Shown here: piece by piece, positions 11,722-22,930 of the stretch | How the letters are laid out: the number at the start of each line of letters is the position of its first letter | Position numbering within the stretch: position 1 is the stretch's first letter | Assembly (NCBI GenBank): GCA_023055355.1 | Contig: JALJCS010000001.1 | Location: 110,748,881 to 110,812,880 of the forward strand | Length of the DNA: 64,000 bases | Reading direction: 5' to 3' | Source of the DNA: Agelaius tricolor | Taxonomy: Eukaryota; Chordata; Aves; Passeriformes; Icteridae | The notes under the pieces: generated by a model | Database searches by the model: none | What the model was told of the DNA's origin: nothing | What the model saw: only the letters and a program-made list of their open reading frames with translations | Position numbers and translations under genes: made by a program

Positions 11722-11948
11722 AATCACAGACTCATTACAAAAACAGAATGGTTTGGGTTGTAAGGGACCTAAAAGATCACTCAGTTCTAACCCTCTGTCA
11801 TGGGACACCTTCCACTAGACCAGGTTGCTCCAACTTGGCCTGGAACACTTCCAGGGATGGAGCAGCCACAACCTCCGTAAAGAATTTCTTCTTAATATCC
11901 AATCTAAACCTCCTCTTTTTCAATTTAAAGCCATTCCCTCTTGTCCTA
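11722..11948 (-). mobile_element. CR1 LINE, 3' fragment
   Basis: Plus-strand reading: a decayed AATCACAGACTCAT tail, AACAGAATGGTTTGGGTTG, GGGACCTAAAAGATCA, GACACCTTCCACTAGACCAGG, TTGCTCCAACTTGGCCTGGAACACTTCCAGGGATGGAGCAGCCACAACC and CTTAATATCCAATCTAAACCTCC. It belongs to the 'ccaggttgctccaa' subtype, also seen at 13741, 58427 and 61254. Confidence 0.9.
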
Positions 11949-12229
11949 ATATTGATTTTTGGGTACCACTGAGTCTGAGGAATGAGTGGGCACATTTTGC
12001 CTTATCTGCAATGGGATTCAAAGCCTGAAATAGTGAAACAAAGAGGACCTTCAGGTTGATAACAGCTCAAATAACACAGATAAAGTCCACAAGAACTGAA
12101 CTAGATCTGTAGATAGAATAAAATTAATTACATGGCTTAGCCATTTTCCATCCTTTGTAAAAAGCTATAGGATAATTATCATCCCTGCTTTAGAGATGGA
12201 TGGGAACAAGAAATGAACTGTCTGCCCTT

Positions 12230-12545
12230 ACACTGTTTGGCAAATTAGTAGCACAAGTAAAGTCCCAAGATCTCGTGGGTGAGTCTTTCAGCTGACCACA
12301 CTTTCGAGTCTGCACAATGTTGTAAAGCATCATTTGCTGGCTTCAGGCTGTTAATTCTTTGCATTGTCAGCCCATTCTACTGAGACACGACCGAGCAACA
12401 TTAACTTTTATACTCAGTCATCTCCCTATTGTTGACTTGATCTGATCTCAGTGGAGAGTTGCTGTCAGTATCCCTCAAAGAGAATGGGCTGCCTTAAACA
12501 CCTCTGACTGGTGCTCGAGTAAAAGCCTGAGTTCACTGTCAAACA
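12230..12545. promoter_or_regulatory. Candidate conserved non-coding element
   Basis: This block keeps several CpGs (TCTCGTGG, TTTCGAG, ACACGACCGAG, GCTCGAG) in a CpG-poor background. It contains no recognised repeat and is rich in TTAAT and TGATCTGATC-type motifs. No reading frame crosses it convincingly. Regulatory status is an inference. Confidence 0.35.
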
Positions 12546-12582
12546 TCACTGCCTTGGCAAAAGGGAAAAAGAGAAGGGGAAA

Positions 12583-12647
12583 ACAGCTTATTAAGGGTTA
12601 TTACACAGCTTATTAAGGGTTAAGACACAGCTTATTAAGGGTTTCAG
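12583..12647 (+). repeat. 22-bp tandem repeat, three copies
   Basis: ACAGCTTATTAAGGGTTA begins at 12583 and 12605, and its first 17 bases recur at 12627. The period is exactly 22 bp and only the last four bases of each unit differ. This is a young local tandem duplication. Confidence 0.9.
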
Positions 12648-13740
12648 AAAATACTTATTACACTTGTCTGTGTATTGTCTGTGACTTCAAATTCACCTTA
12701 CAAATTCTGATTTATTATCCAATTCTTCTGCATGTCAGAGAGCACAGCTATGAAGTAAGGCCTCATAAACCAGATCACATTGTTGTCTTCACTCTTTTTA
12801 AGGCTCACATATTTATTTATGAGCAGAGTCAACCTTAAATAACAGATTTCATTGACTTTATGGAATAGCTGGGGTAGCTCTCTGGCAATCACTGCAATGA
12901 CATGTGATATTCACAGTTACAGAGTACAGCTCTCCAGTTAAATCACCCACTTTTAAAGAACATCTCAACACTATGAAGTCAAAAGAGTAACATCCATCTC
13001 TTCCACACCCCTCTCCCCTCAGTACTAAAAGAAACTAAACCCAACTACGACAGCCCAGACTCTATGTTCTCCTAAATCAGTTTCCTTTTGCAAAATCATT
13101 GAAATATGTGGGCACCCTAAGAAAAAGGTTCCAGTCGCCATCCAGAAACATCCTAATTGTCTTTCTTTTGACTAAGTTATGCTCTTTTATAAGTCTGGAG
13201 CTATTAAAAACTTTCCACACTGTCATGTAACTCTTCAGACTCTTCCATAATAGACAAAAGCTTAACATTTTATGAAAATCATGATAACATACTGTAAGTT
13301 TTCTCTATTGCTGGTAAAAAATGACATAAATTTGAACACTTTTTTGAAAGTAGTCTTGTCTAGTGTTATGTTTGTACAACTGAAAATTAATTGAAACTTT
13401 TTCCTAAAGGATCTTCTTGGAGTGGGAGAGAAATAATGGGTCTTTCTTCATTAAATTTTGTCCAAATTGCCACACAACTCAAATCTTCACTTATACATAT
13501 AGTCATTTAACACTCTGCCAAGCATTTCACAGTGGAATTTAAAGGACAAACAGTCCCAGAAAAGGTTTTGTTGAGAAACTCTGTTTTGTCTTGGGATAGG
13601 GAGTAGTGTAGATAAATTTTGCAATTTGGGTATGACCAGACCTCACCATCAGGCTTCAGAGCAAGAAAATGGACTTGGCACTGATCTTAAAGATTTATGA
13701 ATTCACAGGTGGGTTAAAGCAGCCAAACAAAGCAATTTAC
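12648..13740. other. AT-rich unique sequence
   Basis: No repeat, RNA or coding signal was recognised. Short minus-strand frames (12698-12892, 13077-13268) have no domain. Confidence 0.55.
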
Positions 13741-13925
13741 ACAGAATCATGGAATCATGGAATGGGTTGGGTTGGAAGGACCTTGAAGTTCATCTTATTC
13801 CATCTCCTGCCATGGGCAGGGACATGGAACCTCCCTCTATCCCAGGTTGCTCCAAGCCCCATCCAGCCTGGCCTTGGACACTTCCAGGGATCCAGGGGCA
13901 GCCACAGCTTCTCTGGGCAGCTGAT
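13741..13925 (-). mobile_element. CR1 LINE, 3' fragment
   Basis: It begins with the inverted tail ACAGAATCATGGAATCATGG, then GGGTTGGGTTGGAAGGACCTT, CTGCCATGGGCAGGGACATGG, CCAGGTTGCTCCAAGCCCCATCCAGCCTGGCCTTGGACACTTCCAGGGATCCAGGGGCAGCCACAGCTTCTCTGGGCAG. The 5' side ends abruptly at about 13925. Confidence 0.92.
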
Positions 13926-13974
13926 GAAAAAGAAAAGTTTTCACAGGATTTTGGAAAGCCATTGCAAGACCAGT

Positions 13975-14030
13975 GTGATGAATGACTCCCTCAAGATCTT
14001 GAAGGTCTTTTCCAGCCTTCATGATTCTCT
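13975..14030 (+). mobile_element. CR1 LINE 3' tail, opposite to its neighbour
   Basis: CTCAAGATCTTGAAGGTCTTTTCCAGCCTTCATGATTCT is a plus-strand CR1 3' terminus. It follows the minus-strand copy at 13741-13925 after about 50 bp of poorly matching sequence, so the two CR1 3' ends face outwards. Confidence 0.7.
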
Positions 14031-15149
14031 CTCTCTGTCATACAGGAAAAGCACAGACAGCTTGTTAGATTAGACTGCTACATTCAGGTAGTTACATTTA
14101 GATGAGATTAGTTTTTCTTCTCAGATATCCACACAGGACCCAGCCACTTCTGAAGATTTCACAGTCAGGTGAGGTATATTTACAAGTCAGGTTATTGGGT
14201 TGACTATCCAGTGCTTTATAATAAATTCACATAAAGAGCTGATGAAAGCTTGACTAGCACCCCTCTACAACACAGAAAGGAGAAAAATTATGTCTTCTGC
14301 TATTAAAATATGCTCCCTTTCTACTGTCTATGTTTATTTATATTATGACTCACCTGAATATAGGCTGAAATGAGGTTTTCTTTACCTCTTTTTTGGTACA
14401 TTTTCATGGACTTTGAGCAGGGCCATAAAAAAAAGTATTTGAAATAGTTCTATAATTTTAGCCCCATCTTCAGCTTCCCTAAATTATCATATTTCTGCAG
14501 AAATCAATAGAATGCTGTATTTCCCACTTTAAGATATCTCTCTTCTATTTTTTTTTCAATTTTAGGGAACTTGGGAACTTTTCTCTTTATAATTTTAATT
14601 TTTTCTTGTTTTCAGTTCAATCTTTTCACCAGTACGAACATCTGAGCTTAGTAAAATATACACATGAGTAACAGACACATCAGTGAATGCTATCATTTTA
14701 AACTATAGTGGTATAAAGAAATACTCTATTTTTAGTTTCAAAATTGTTTATCTTCTTTTGCCCCCCCGGAAACATGGTCTTGACTAATAGTTATTGTGCA
14801 CATTCTTCAACTTTTTTCTAGCTTTCCTTTGGGGACTACCCAGGGAACAAAAAAAAAAAAAAAAGAAAAGAAAAAAAAAGTGGAGTTTAAAAGATGTTTC
14901 AACTTTTAGTAATTAAGCTCTGGTGAGTGTTACAAGAATATTTAATGCTCTGCTGCTCTATCTGAAGAGGATCTGGAGACTTACAAGGAATTACAAGAAC
15001 ATGATTTACAAAACATAAAGCTCATGTTGTCAGAGCATCCTCAGAAATGTCTTCAGATGAGGAATATTTTTCCTAGTGTTTCATTAGAAACAGTGAGCAG
15101 GGAGAGTCCCACAGTATTAAGACATTTTTGTTTTGTTTTTCTCTCCCAT
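14031..15149. other. AT-rich unique sequence with an A-rich tract
   Basis: It holds an A-rich tract at 14849-14880, T-rich stretches around 14550-14610 and a C7 run near 14761. No gene or interspersed repeat was recognised. Confidence 0.55.
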
Positions 15150-16110
15150 ACTTAGGAGTAACTTGTTGGGTTTTTTTTCCACCTCATGCTCACTCGCAGA
15201 TGAGCATTAGAGAGAATTTGGAAATGGAAGGCCTTTCTGTCTGCAGCTAGCAGGGTCAATTCAGTGTGGCAGCTGCGAGCGGGTGACATAGACTTATATT
15301 GACACAACCCACTTTTTGCTGCAGAATCACAAAGCGAAAGCACCCGGGGCTCTTCTGCCTTTTTCAATAAGATACGAATTTTTGTCTTCCTTGTATTAAG
15401 CAGAGATCTGTCATCTTGGCTTGTACACTAAATGGTCCATTCTGACTGCCTTGTTTGTGTCCAATCCCAGCCAGGATCTAGAAACATGTGTTAACATTCG
15501 GCATGTTTGGGGCGAGCGGGAAGGGCCTGAGGCTAGACTCCCTGATGTCTGCTGGAGGGTAGTCAATAATCATTAGCCCTTCAAGTGGTAGATGCCCAAC
15601 ATAAACTGTATTAATTTATTTAAAAAATCTTTACTTTAAGCCACAGGGAAAGGCATTTTATAGAAGGCAGCTCCCCTGAAGTAACGAAGCGGCGATAAAG
15701 ACGTAGTGCCATGGAAGTGAAATTCTGGTTTATTGAGGGGGGGGGGAGCATGGTTTTTTAGCACTGTGTCATCAGCCGGAGCAATGGGAAACTATTAAAA
15801 GTAATTAGCCCATGCCTGTCTGTCACTTAAGTTTATCCCTGTGGTGATAAAGAAGTGTGATTAGCCCCAAGTCTTTTCTGATTGCCAACATCTCAGCGCT
15901 AGCCAGAGAGCTAAACCTGCGGCGCTGGGGGAAGTTCTAATGTTCATTGTTGTCAACGCGAGGTAAATGAAGCTGGGCTTTTTAATTTTATTTTTTGATG
16001 GAGCTCAAAGAAACCAAGTTTTTGTACTAATTAAATATTCAGAGAAACTGTGAAGCATCTCATCTAACTGTGACTGTTTATGTGTGGATAGGTGTCAGTG
16101 GCAGGCCAAA
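15150..16110. promoter_or_regulatory. Candidate conserved enhancer-like island
   Basis: This is the most CpG-retaining stretch of the window (GCGAGCGGG, ACCCGGGG, GGGGCGAGCGGG, GAAGCGGCGATAAAGACG, CAGCGCTAGCC, TGCGGCGCTGG, CAACGCGAGG), set in AT-rich DNA with no recognisable repeat. ATTAGCCC occurs three times (15572-15579, 15804-15811, 15860-15867) and GATAAAGA twice (15694-15701, 15845-15852). Homeodomain-type TAATTA cores and a G10 run (15737-15746) are also present. No frame shows a protein domain. The pattern fits a developmental enhancer cluster, but conservation was not tested. Confidence 0.5.
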
Positions 16111-16749
16111 CATTGCTGTCATTTATATTTCCACCCATCTTGCCGTGAGTTGGGTGGAATGGTGTTGATGGAGAGACTTATTTAGCATAGTTATTTCTAT
16201 GTTTTTCCCCTGCACATATATATCAGATGTATTAAAGTGACAGAGAAAAATTCCAGTAGAAGGTAGTGAACCAGTAAGATAGCAATCAGTGCACCCAACA
16301 TTTGAAGTCCAAAAGTGGCAGTCAGTCTTGCCCCTTGCAGATGACAAAAAGAACCAGGGACATCCAAAGGGCAATTGAATGCATCCTAAAACAAATTGAA
16401 TGGGTTGTCCCCTTGAGGTATCTATTAGTGTCCTTTGGCTATAGAGAGATAAATGAGGTTTGTTACTCCGTTTTCATATAGCTGAAATCACGAGTGGAAA
16501 AATGGAAGGATTCCTACACTGGGAGTAAATTTTCAGGTTCAAATTAATCTAGTTTATCATAACCTGTATCATTTCCAAGAAAAAGAGTTCCAGCAATAGG
16601 AACTCTGGATTCTTTTTGCTATATTTTAATATTATTATACTTTATTTTTGTTACATTGTTAGCATTTAACAAGTGAAATACATAAAAGGAACTAAAGGGT
16701 ATTCCTCTAAGACACTGAGAAAGCCAACAGCCCAGCTGAAGCCTCTACA
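16111..16749. other. Unique sequence, no gene recognised
   Basis: AT-rich DNA between the candidate island and the long CR1. A minus-strand frame at 16123-16374 has no domain. Confidence 0.5.
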
Positions 16750-17787
16750 CTAACACAGGCAGCACAGGAAATGAACAGGAGAAAATGCAAAATGTAACAG
16801 AAAGGGCTTCTATGGGTTTGTCAGCCAGAACAGGAAGGTCAAAGAAAATGTACTCCCTGAAGAGGAAGGAAGGCAAACTGATAACATGGATGAAAGGAAG
16901 GCTGAGGTACTTAAAAAGTTTTTTGCCTCGCTCTTCACTGACAGTGTCTCTTCCCACACCTTTTGAGTGGGCAGGGAGTAAGATAGGGACTGTGGGATCA
17001 ACATCCCTCTCCCTGTAAGAGCAGACCAGCTTCACCCAAGGAGCAAGAACATACACAGATCTATGGGCCTTGATGAGATGAAGGGAATCAGTGATGTCAT
17101 TGTCAAGAAACTCTCCATCATAGCTGAGAAGTCATGGCAGTCAGGTGAAGTGCCCAGTGACCAGATAAACATCACTCTCATTTGCACAAAAGGTGGGAAG
17201 GAAGACTCTGGGAACTGTCAACCTATCCTCTTCACCTCTGTGCCCGGGAAGATTTGGAATGGATCCTCCATGGCTTCTAGCCATGTTAGGGAATATGGAG
17301 GACAAGGAGGTTATTTGAGAGAGTCTACAGGGCTCCACCTAAGGCAAGACCTACCTGACCTCCTTTGTGGCCTGGCATGATGGCGTGAGTGCACCAATGA
17401 TCAAGGAAAGAGCTGTGAACTCCATCTACCTGCACTGCTCTATGGCCTTTGACACATTCCACCATGACACCCTTCTCTCTAAACTGAATTTGATGGATTG
17501 ACTCTTAAGTGCATGAGGAACTGGCTGGATTGTGGCATCCAGGATGCCAGTGGTTCAATGTCCAGATGGCAATTAGGGACAAGTGATTTTTTTCTCAAGG
17601 GTCTGTTCCAGGACCAGTACTGCCAGAGAGGGGATAGATACCCCATTCCTGAAACCATTCAATGTCAAGTTGGGTGGAGTTATAAGAAACTTGATCTAGT
17701 TGAATATGTCCTGCTCATTGCAGGTCATTGGACTAGAAGATTTTTAAAGGTTCCTTACGGCTCAAGCTATTCTATGATTCTATGATT
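16750..17787 (+). mobile_element. CR1-like LINE with decayed ORF2 (reverse transcriptase) remnants
   Basis: This is the longest LINE copy here, about 1 kb. From about 16796 one frame reads NRKGFYGFVSQNRKVKEN, then KAEVLKKFFASLFT, matching the region upstream of the CR1 RT domain. From 17063 another frame carries LSIIAEKSWQSGEVPSD and GGKEDSGNC...TSVPGKIW, the start of the RT domain. Near 17500 a third has RNWLDCG and SGSMSRW. Frames shift repeatedly and stops are present, so it is inactive. The sequence then jumps near 17630 to the 3'-UTR, so the RT catalytic FADD block is absent. It ends in the octamer tail CTATTCTATGATTCTATGA (to 17786). In function it was a polymerase-endonuclease for target-primed retroposition. 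Confidence 0.88.
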
Positions 17788-18990
17788 ATTGTATTTTATA
17801 GTGTTATTTAGTGGTTTAAACCTGGAATTGTCGGATTCAGTAATCTTTTCAGATTTCTCAAACTGTCTTCATGGCATCTGGGATGTGAATTCATAATTCT
17901 TAAGGCTCTGTTGTAGTAATATATTTAGTTCAATAAGCCTTCCTTTAAGTGTCTCAGTGAAGCCACAGGGACATGCACATGACCATGTTTTTTGCTGAAC
18001 TTGGGCATTAATCTTTAATATTATTGCTTTGGCTGTCCAGCTGGATGAACTGTTGGCAATTAGTTACCCTAAAATAGCTGCATATGCACTGACAGATTCA
18101 ATATCCTCTCGAATATATTGGAAAGACAGGTCCTAGGTGGGGAGCTACCAAGAAGTCACTGGTAAAATGAACTAAGAAAGGAAGGCATTATTTGACAGTA
18201 AGTTTCATGATATCCTCCCTTTAATGCCATAGTTCTTCTGAGCTAGTCTCAAGTTTAACAAGACTGGGTGTGTAGTGTAGCAGGTTTTTCCTGCGTGGCA
18301 GATGGGCATTGACACATGTAGACCTGAGTGTATCCAGAGCTGACACATCTCGTTTAGCTTGTTGTTGCACTGGCAGGACCAACTTTTAATTTGCCCCAAA
18401 AATTTCCCAGCTTTCTAACTGATGCTTTAATGTACAAGCCACTGAGACAAGTTACTGCTAAATGACCCATATTAATTCTTAAAAAAAATATTGAAGCCTT
18501 CGTTGTGACCTAATTAAAAATGCCTTCCTTCATCTGTCCTGTGTTAGGGCCTATTGTGACAGTGCCTTGAGTAAATGAGTTGGAAGAAATGCTTGTTTTC
18601 CTGCAGGATTTTCCACCTAAATGGCCAATTTTTCAAACTGTGGGACAAGACATGCGATGATCAATAGCATGCCTCCACTGGGATATAAAAGGGGATTTAT
18701 TGGGAGAAAAAATAAAACCATTTCTCATAGTAACTCCATAGATAAAGGCCGTAGGCACCAGAGATGTCTTACAGGACACAGCCCTGGTGCTTTAAACCCC
18801 ATTAGCAAATATCTCTCTTCTCAGTTCTCATAACTTCAAGTGAAGATGCATCATGAGAGTGTAGACCTGCTATTCTGCCTTTCAAGCACTGAAATTTCAA
18901 TGTCCATTCCACACTCACCATTAAGAATAGGCAAATGAAGAAGTTACCATTGGCACCACATGTCCAATGAAAGTCTTTCATACAAATAAG
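17788..18990. other. Unique sequence, no gene recognised
   Basis: AT-rich sequence with no recognised repeat. Short frames at 18205-18399 and 18621-18833 show no domain. Confidence 0.55.
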
Positions 18991-19055
18991 AATCAGAAAA
19001 TATCCTTATCAGAAAATAACAATCCTTATCAGAAAATAATAATCCTTTCAGAAAG
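18991..19055 (+). repeat. About 20-bp tandem repeat, three units and a partial fourth
   Basis: ATCAGAAAATATCCTT, ATCAGAAAATAACAATCCTT and ATCAGAAAATAATAATCCTT follow each other, then a partial TCAGAAAG. Units differ by insertions of 2-4 A/T/C bases. Confidence 0.85.
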
Positions 19056-21319
19056 CCATTTTATACCTATAATTTTTCTCATGCTCTTTTGTTTTGCAAT
19101 CTTTTTTTGTGTTTAGTTGTTGCATTTTTTGAGAAATATATTAATATTAGTTTTCTTATTAAATTTACAACAATTTGTTTCCTTTCATTATATAAACATT
19201 ATTTTTTTGCTATTTTTACCTAGTGTTTCTCTACTGTTTACAGGAAAAAAATTCATTCTTTTACAGATTTATGACTGCAGCTGATCATGATTCTGCAGCA
19301 TTCTCTCTCTCTCCAATTTTTTTCATTGATCCACTGTCTTACTAAATATTTATTGTTATGTTTCAAATTCACCCAGCTGTCTGTTCATTTTTTGTATTAT
19401 TCTGAAACATCCATCTCCCTCTTTCCTCACAAAGACCAGTTCTTAGACTGTGTGACATGCAACATTGATTTTCTCTAGGTTTTTTTGTTGGGTTTATTCT
19501 ATACTAGACTGTTGTAATGCTTTCAGGAAAATACAAACATACTGAAGATTATTCCATCATGTGATTCTTTCCCTTTCTTCTTGTCCTTGTCTAGAACCAA
19601 CTGTGCATTTAACACCTGACTCCCGCCTCACTAGGGAAAAAGGTAACTCCTTACAGAGACATTTCCAGAGCAGAAATATCTTCTTACACATCTACTGTAG
19701 GACAGGATTAATTCCTCTTCAAGTTTCTTTTTCCAAGGACTGTAGATAGAAACTAAAGAACTCTAGGATTTATCTGATTTTTAGGTGAGGTGAATCTCAT
19801 CTACTTTTACTTCTTTTATCTGCTCTGCTGAAAATGGGCCATAGGAATGATTGCAAAAGAAAGTAGGAATGTCCTTGGGAGCTGCACCTTTGGAGCACTT
19901 TTAAAATAGAATTGCAAGGAAAACTTCATGGAACTCTGGATTTCTTTTCATGCATTAATTATATTGTTTATATGTCACTTGCTATTTATTCTCTATTAGT
20001 TGGGTCCTTTCCACCTGCCTGATGCAAAGAAGGAGGCTTTGTTTACTGATTGAGCATTTAAAAATTGTCATTCTGAATTACTATTTTACTTTGGGAAATT
20101 ATTTGAATAAATGTAGGAAAACTAAGAGGAAAAAAGCACATCTGTTATTTTATTTCTGTTTTGATTGTGTAGTCTTTCCTTCAAGGTGCTTAAGACTTGT
20201 ATTTTGTGCATTTCCAGGGCAAAAGCACAGCTGGACAAATGCTAATTTCCTCAGCAGAGTGCAGCTCAGAGGTCTCAGTCAGAAAGAAGCAAATCATCAG
20301 ATGTTGCCAGGTTTGAATAAACTGATTTGTTACATCCGTTCACTTTCCAGAGAATCCCTCCCTGCCTTTCTACCTATCTCCTTCTCTGAACCCCTGGAGC
20401 AGGAAGATTCTACCTTAAAACTACTGGGATTAATTATAACCAACTAATACAAACTCTATTTACCCACACTGCTTCACAGAGGTTTAGAGAACACCTGAAA
20501 TGATCCCCAAATGTGAGCACATTTATTATTTAGGCTGTCTTCCTCAGATTATAATTTCAGTTCTTCTACTCACTGTAAAAATATCTGCAAAAGTAAGGGA
20601 TTGGGGGTCAGAAGACAGAAGAAATATCCCAGAAGAAAAGTCCCACTGGCTTTAGGGCAGACAGAAAAAATTCAATAGTGCTTATTTTAAAATTTTTGGA
20701 CAAAACTGTTACTTATTTTTCTCAGTTTAGTGATGTGGGGTTTTTTTAATAAAATATCCTAAACTCCTGCAGCTTTTAATTCAGTGTTGAGTTTGAGTTT
20801 TTTCAGAGCAATGGTTTAGGAGAAATAAAGAACTTTTCTTTATGGAAGGCCTTGTTTTTTCCTATGGGAAACAAGAGACACTTGTACTACCTTGTGCCTC
20901 TCCTTTTCTTATCAACTAATTTTCCATTTGATGTTTCCTGGCTGTCTACCAATTTCTATTTCTCAACCATCCCTCTTGCAGGGTTGTTGTTGTCTGCCTG
21001 CCACTGATGGCATCCAACAGGATCTGGGCTGTTGAGAGATGTGGGATGGGATTCATTTCACCAAGAGTCATCTGATGCCTGCCTTCCCTTTGTAGATAAA
21101 AGAGAGAAATAAGCATTTCCAAGGAGAAGTTTATGAGTCTCAGAGTCTAAACCAGATCAAATGTATTGTTCAGTTAAAGTCAGCTTCTCTGCTGATGCTC
21201 AAGAGAGGTGAGAACAGGTAACTCACATCTGTAGGTCTCCATTTGGATGGCTAAAATTAGGTGTTGGCTTGATCCCAGCTGGTCCCAATGCTGAAGATGA
21301 CATGAGAGGGTGTAGGACC
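19056..21319. other. AT-rich unique sequence
   Basis: A 2.3-kb stretch without a recognised repeat. The open frame at 20022-20447 (plus, 141 codons) was examined; it has no domain, signal or compositional sign of coding. Sequence around 20200-20450 is less AT-rich and might hold a conserved element, but nothing decides it. Confidence 0.5.
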
Positions 21320-21454
21320 TCATAGAATCATAGTAGAATCATTAAGATTGGAAAACACTCTGAGGTCATCAAGAAAAACTAAACCCAGCACTGCTAAGTC
21401 CAACACTAAACCGTGTCCTCAAGTGCCATAGCCACATGTTTCTTGAAACTCCTT
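21320..21454 (-). mobile_element. CR1 LINE, 3' fragment
   Basis: TCATAGAATCATAGTAGAATCATTAAGATTGG (inverted tail), AGGTCATCAAG, ACCCAGCACTGCTAAGTCCA, CACTAAACCGTGTCCTCAAGTGCC and CACATGTTTCTTGAAACTCC follow the standard order. It stops before the GGGATGG block, so only about 130 bp of the 3' end survives. Confidence 0.88.
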
Positions 21455-22610
21455 CACAACAAATTTAAGATTTTACTACTGTATTTAGGCATGCATTCAT
21501 ATGACTATGCCTTGAAAACAGGGATTATTTTATCTCATGCCTGGGCTGCATCTGATTTATTCAACAAGATCCAGAAAACAATTCACTTCTTACTTTTATT
21601 TTGATTAGTGCAGATCAGACAATCTGATTACTTGATAAGACACACAAACCAGCACCAGGGGCCATAATTCACCTCCTCTCATATTCTGAGTTTCTCTCCT
21701 AGAGCAAGAGCTGGGCGTGAATTCAACCAGTGTCATTTTCCAGTCAAGCTGAAGTTGCACCTACAGTACCACATGCTGTTTATACTCACATACCCTCAGC
21801 TTTTCCATCCTCCTTCCTAAATCCCTTGCCTGTGTACTTAAACAACTTAATAAGCCATGTTTCCAGCTGATTCTGCACTGCAATAAAGGCTATACAGTCC
21901 TTCTAGCTGCTTTCTACTGTAAATGCATTCTTCCTCTTTATCTATGCTATCTATTCATTAAATATGTATCTTTCTACTGGAGTTTTTAATCACCACAGGG
22001 ATCTATTCTATTTCCATGTGAATGATTTGTTCTTCCTTTCTTTTTTTTTTTTTTTGTGCAAAGAGGAAAACACACTTTTAATGTAGAGAGTACACTACAT
22101 GTTGTATGACTAATTACATCTTGCCCCTGCTTCATCCTCTTTGTACATAAATGTACTCACGTCACACATTTCAACTACTGAAAGGACAAAAAGTTCAAAA
22201 TGGATGGGAGAAGACACTCTTAACAGATGCTTTTCCAGTATCTCAACCCTTGCTTCCCTCTCTACCATGAGTTAAAATATTAATCACAGCAAGCTCTTTA
22301 AATATGAGTGTCTGCCTTTAAAAAGGAGTGAATTTAGCATACAAGAAAATAAGGCTCTGGCTGTTGGAGCACAAGTCAGGCAAGCATTATCTGCAGTCTG
22401 GGATGGAGAAGAGCATCCACACAGCCCTGCAGTGTAAACATGCCTTGGGTGCTCCTACCCACACCTTTTTGGGAGAATTTATCCTGTGCTCATAGGGACA
22501 CCATCATGTTCTCAAATGGTTAAACAGCAAGCTGGACTGCTTTGAGACACTTAGGGAAAGAATGGGACAAGTCTTGCTTGAGCTGATAAACAGATACAAT
22601 CTTGTTTCTC
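21455..22610. other. Unique sequence, no gene recognised
   Basis: Contains a T-run at about 22039-22056; no repeat family or coding signal seen. Confidence 0.55.
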
Positions 22611-22898
22611 CAGAATGAGAAGAAATGGCCCTATGTTGTGCCAGGGGATGTTTAGATTAGATATTAGGAAAAAATTCTTCACTGAAAGGGTGTTCGGACG
22701 CTCAAATAAGCACCAGGGAACCAGGGAACCAGGGAACCAGGGAATAGGTACCAGTGAAGTAGCAGAATTACCATCCCTGGGATGGCTCAAAAGGGCGTGG
22801 ATGTGGCACTTGGGGATGTGGTTTTTTGGTGAACACAGTGGTGCTGAGTGAATGGTCGGACTCAGATCTGTTGCTACTTAAATGATCCTTTGATGCCA
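22611..22898 (+). mobile_element. CR1 LINE, 3' fragment with an internal 8-bp expansion
   Basis: CAGAATGAGAAGAAATGGCC, TTTAGATTAGATATTAGGAAAAAATTCTTCACTGAAAGGGTG, CCATCCCTGGGATGGCTCAAAAGGGCGTGGATGTGGCACTTGGGGATGTGG and TTTGGTGAACACAGTGGTGCTGAG are in CR1 order. The part that normally reads 'ggaacaggctgcccaggga' is replaced by four exact copies of CCAGGGAA (22713-22744). The tail is decayed (CTTTGATGCC). Confidence 0.92.
22713..22744 (+). repeat. (CCAGGGAA)4 microsatellite inside a CR1
   Basis: Four perfect, contiguous 8-bp units at 22713, 22721, 22729 and 22737. The unit resembles the CCCAGGGAA string normally found once at this place in CR1, so it probably arose by slippage within the element. 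Confidence 0.92.
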
Positions 22899-22930
22899 TA
22901 TTGCTGCTGTAAACTCCCTTGGTAGAAATT

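Noticed and set aside
12583..12647. CRISPR-like repeats
   Set aside because: Repeats are contiguous without unique spacers, and the DNA is vertebrate.
20022..20447. 141-codon open frame, plus strand
   Set aside because: No homology recognised, mixed hydrophobic and basic residues without a pattern; AT-rich neighbourhood.
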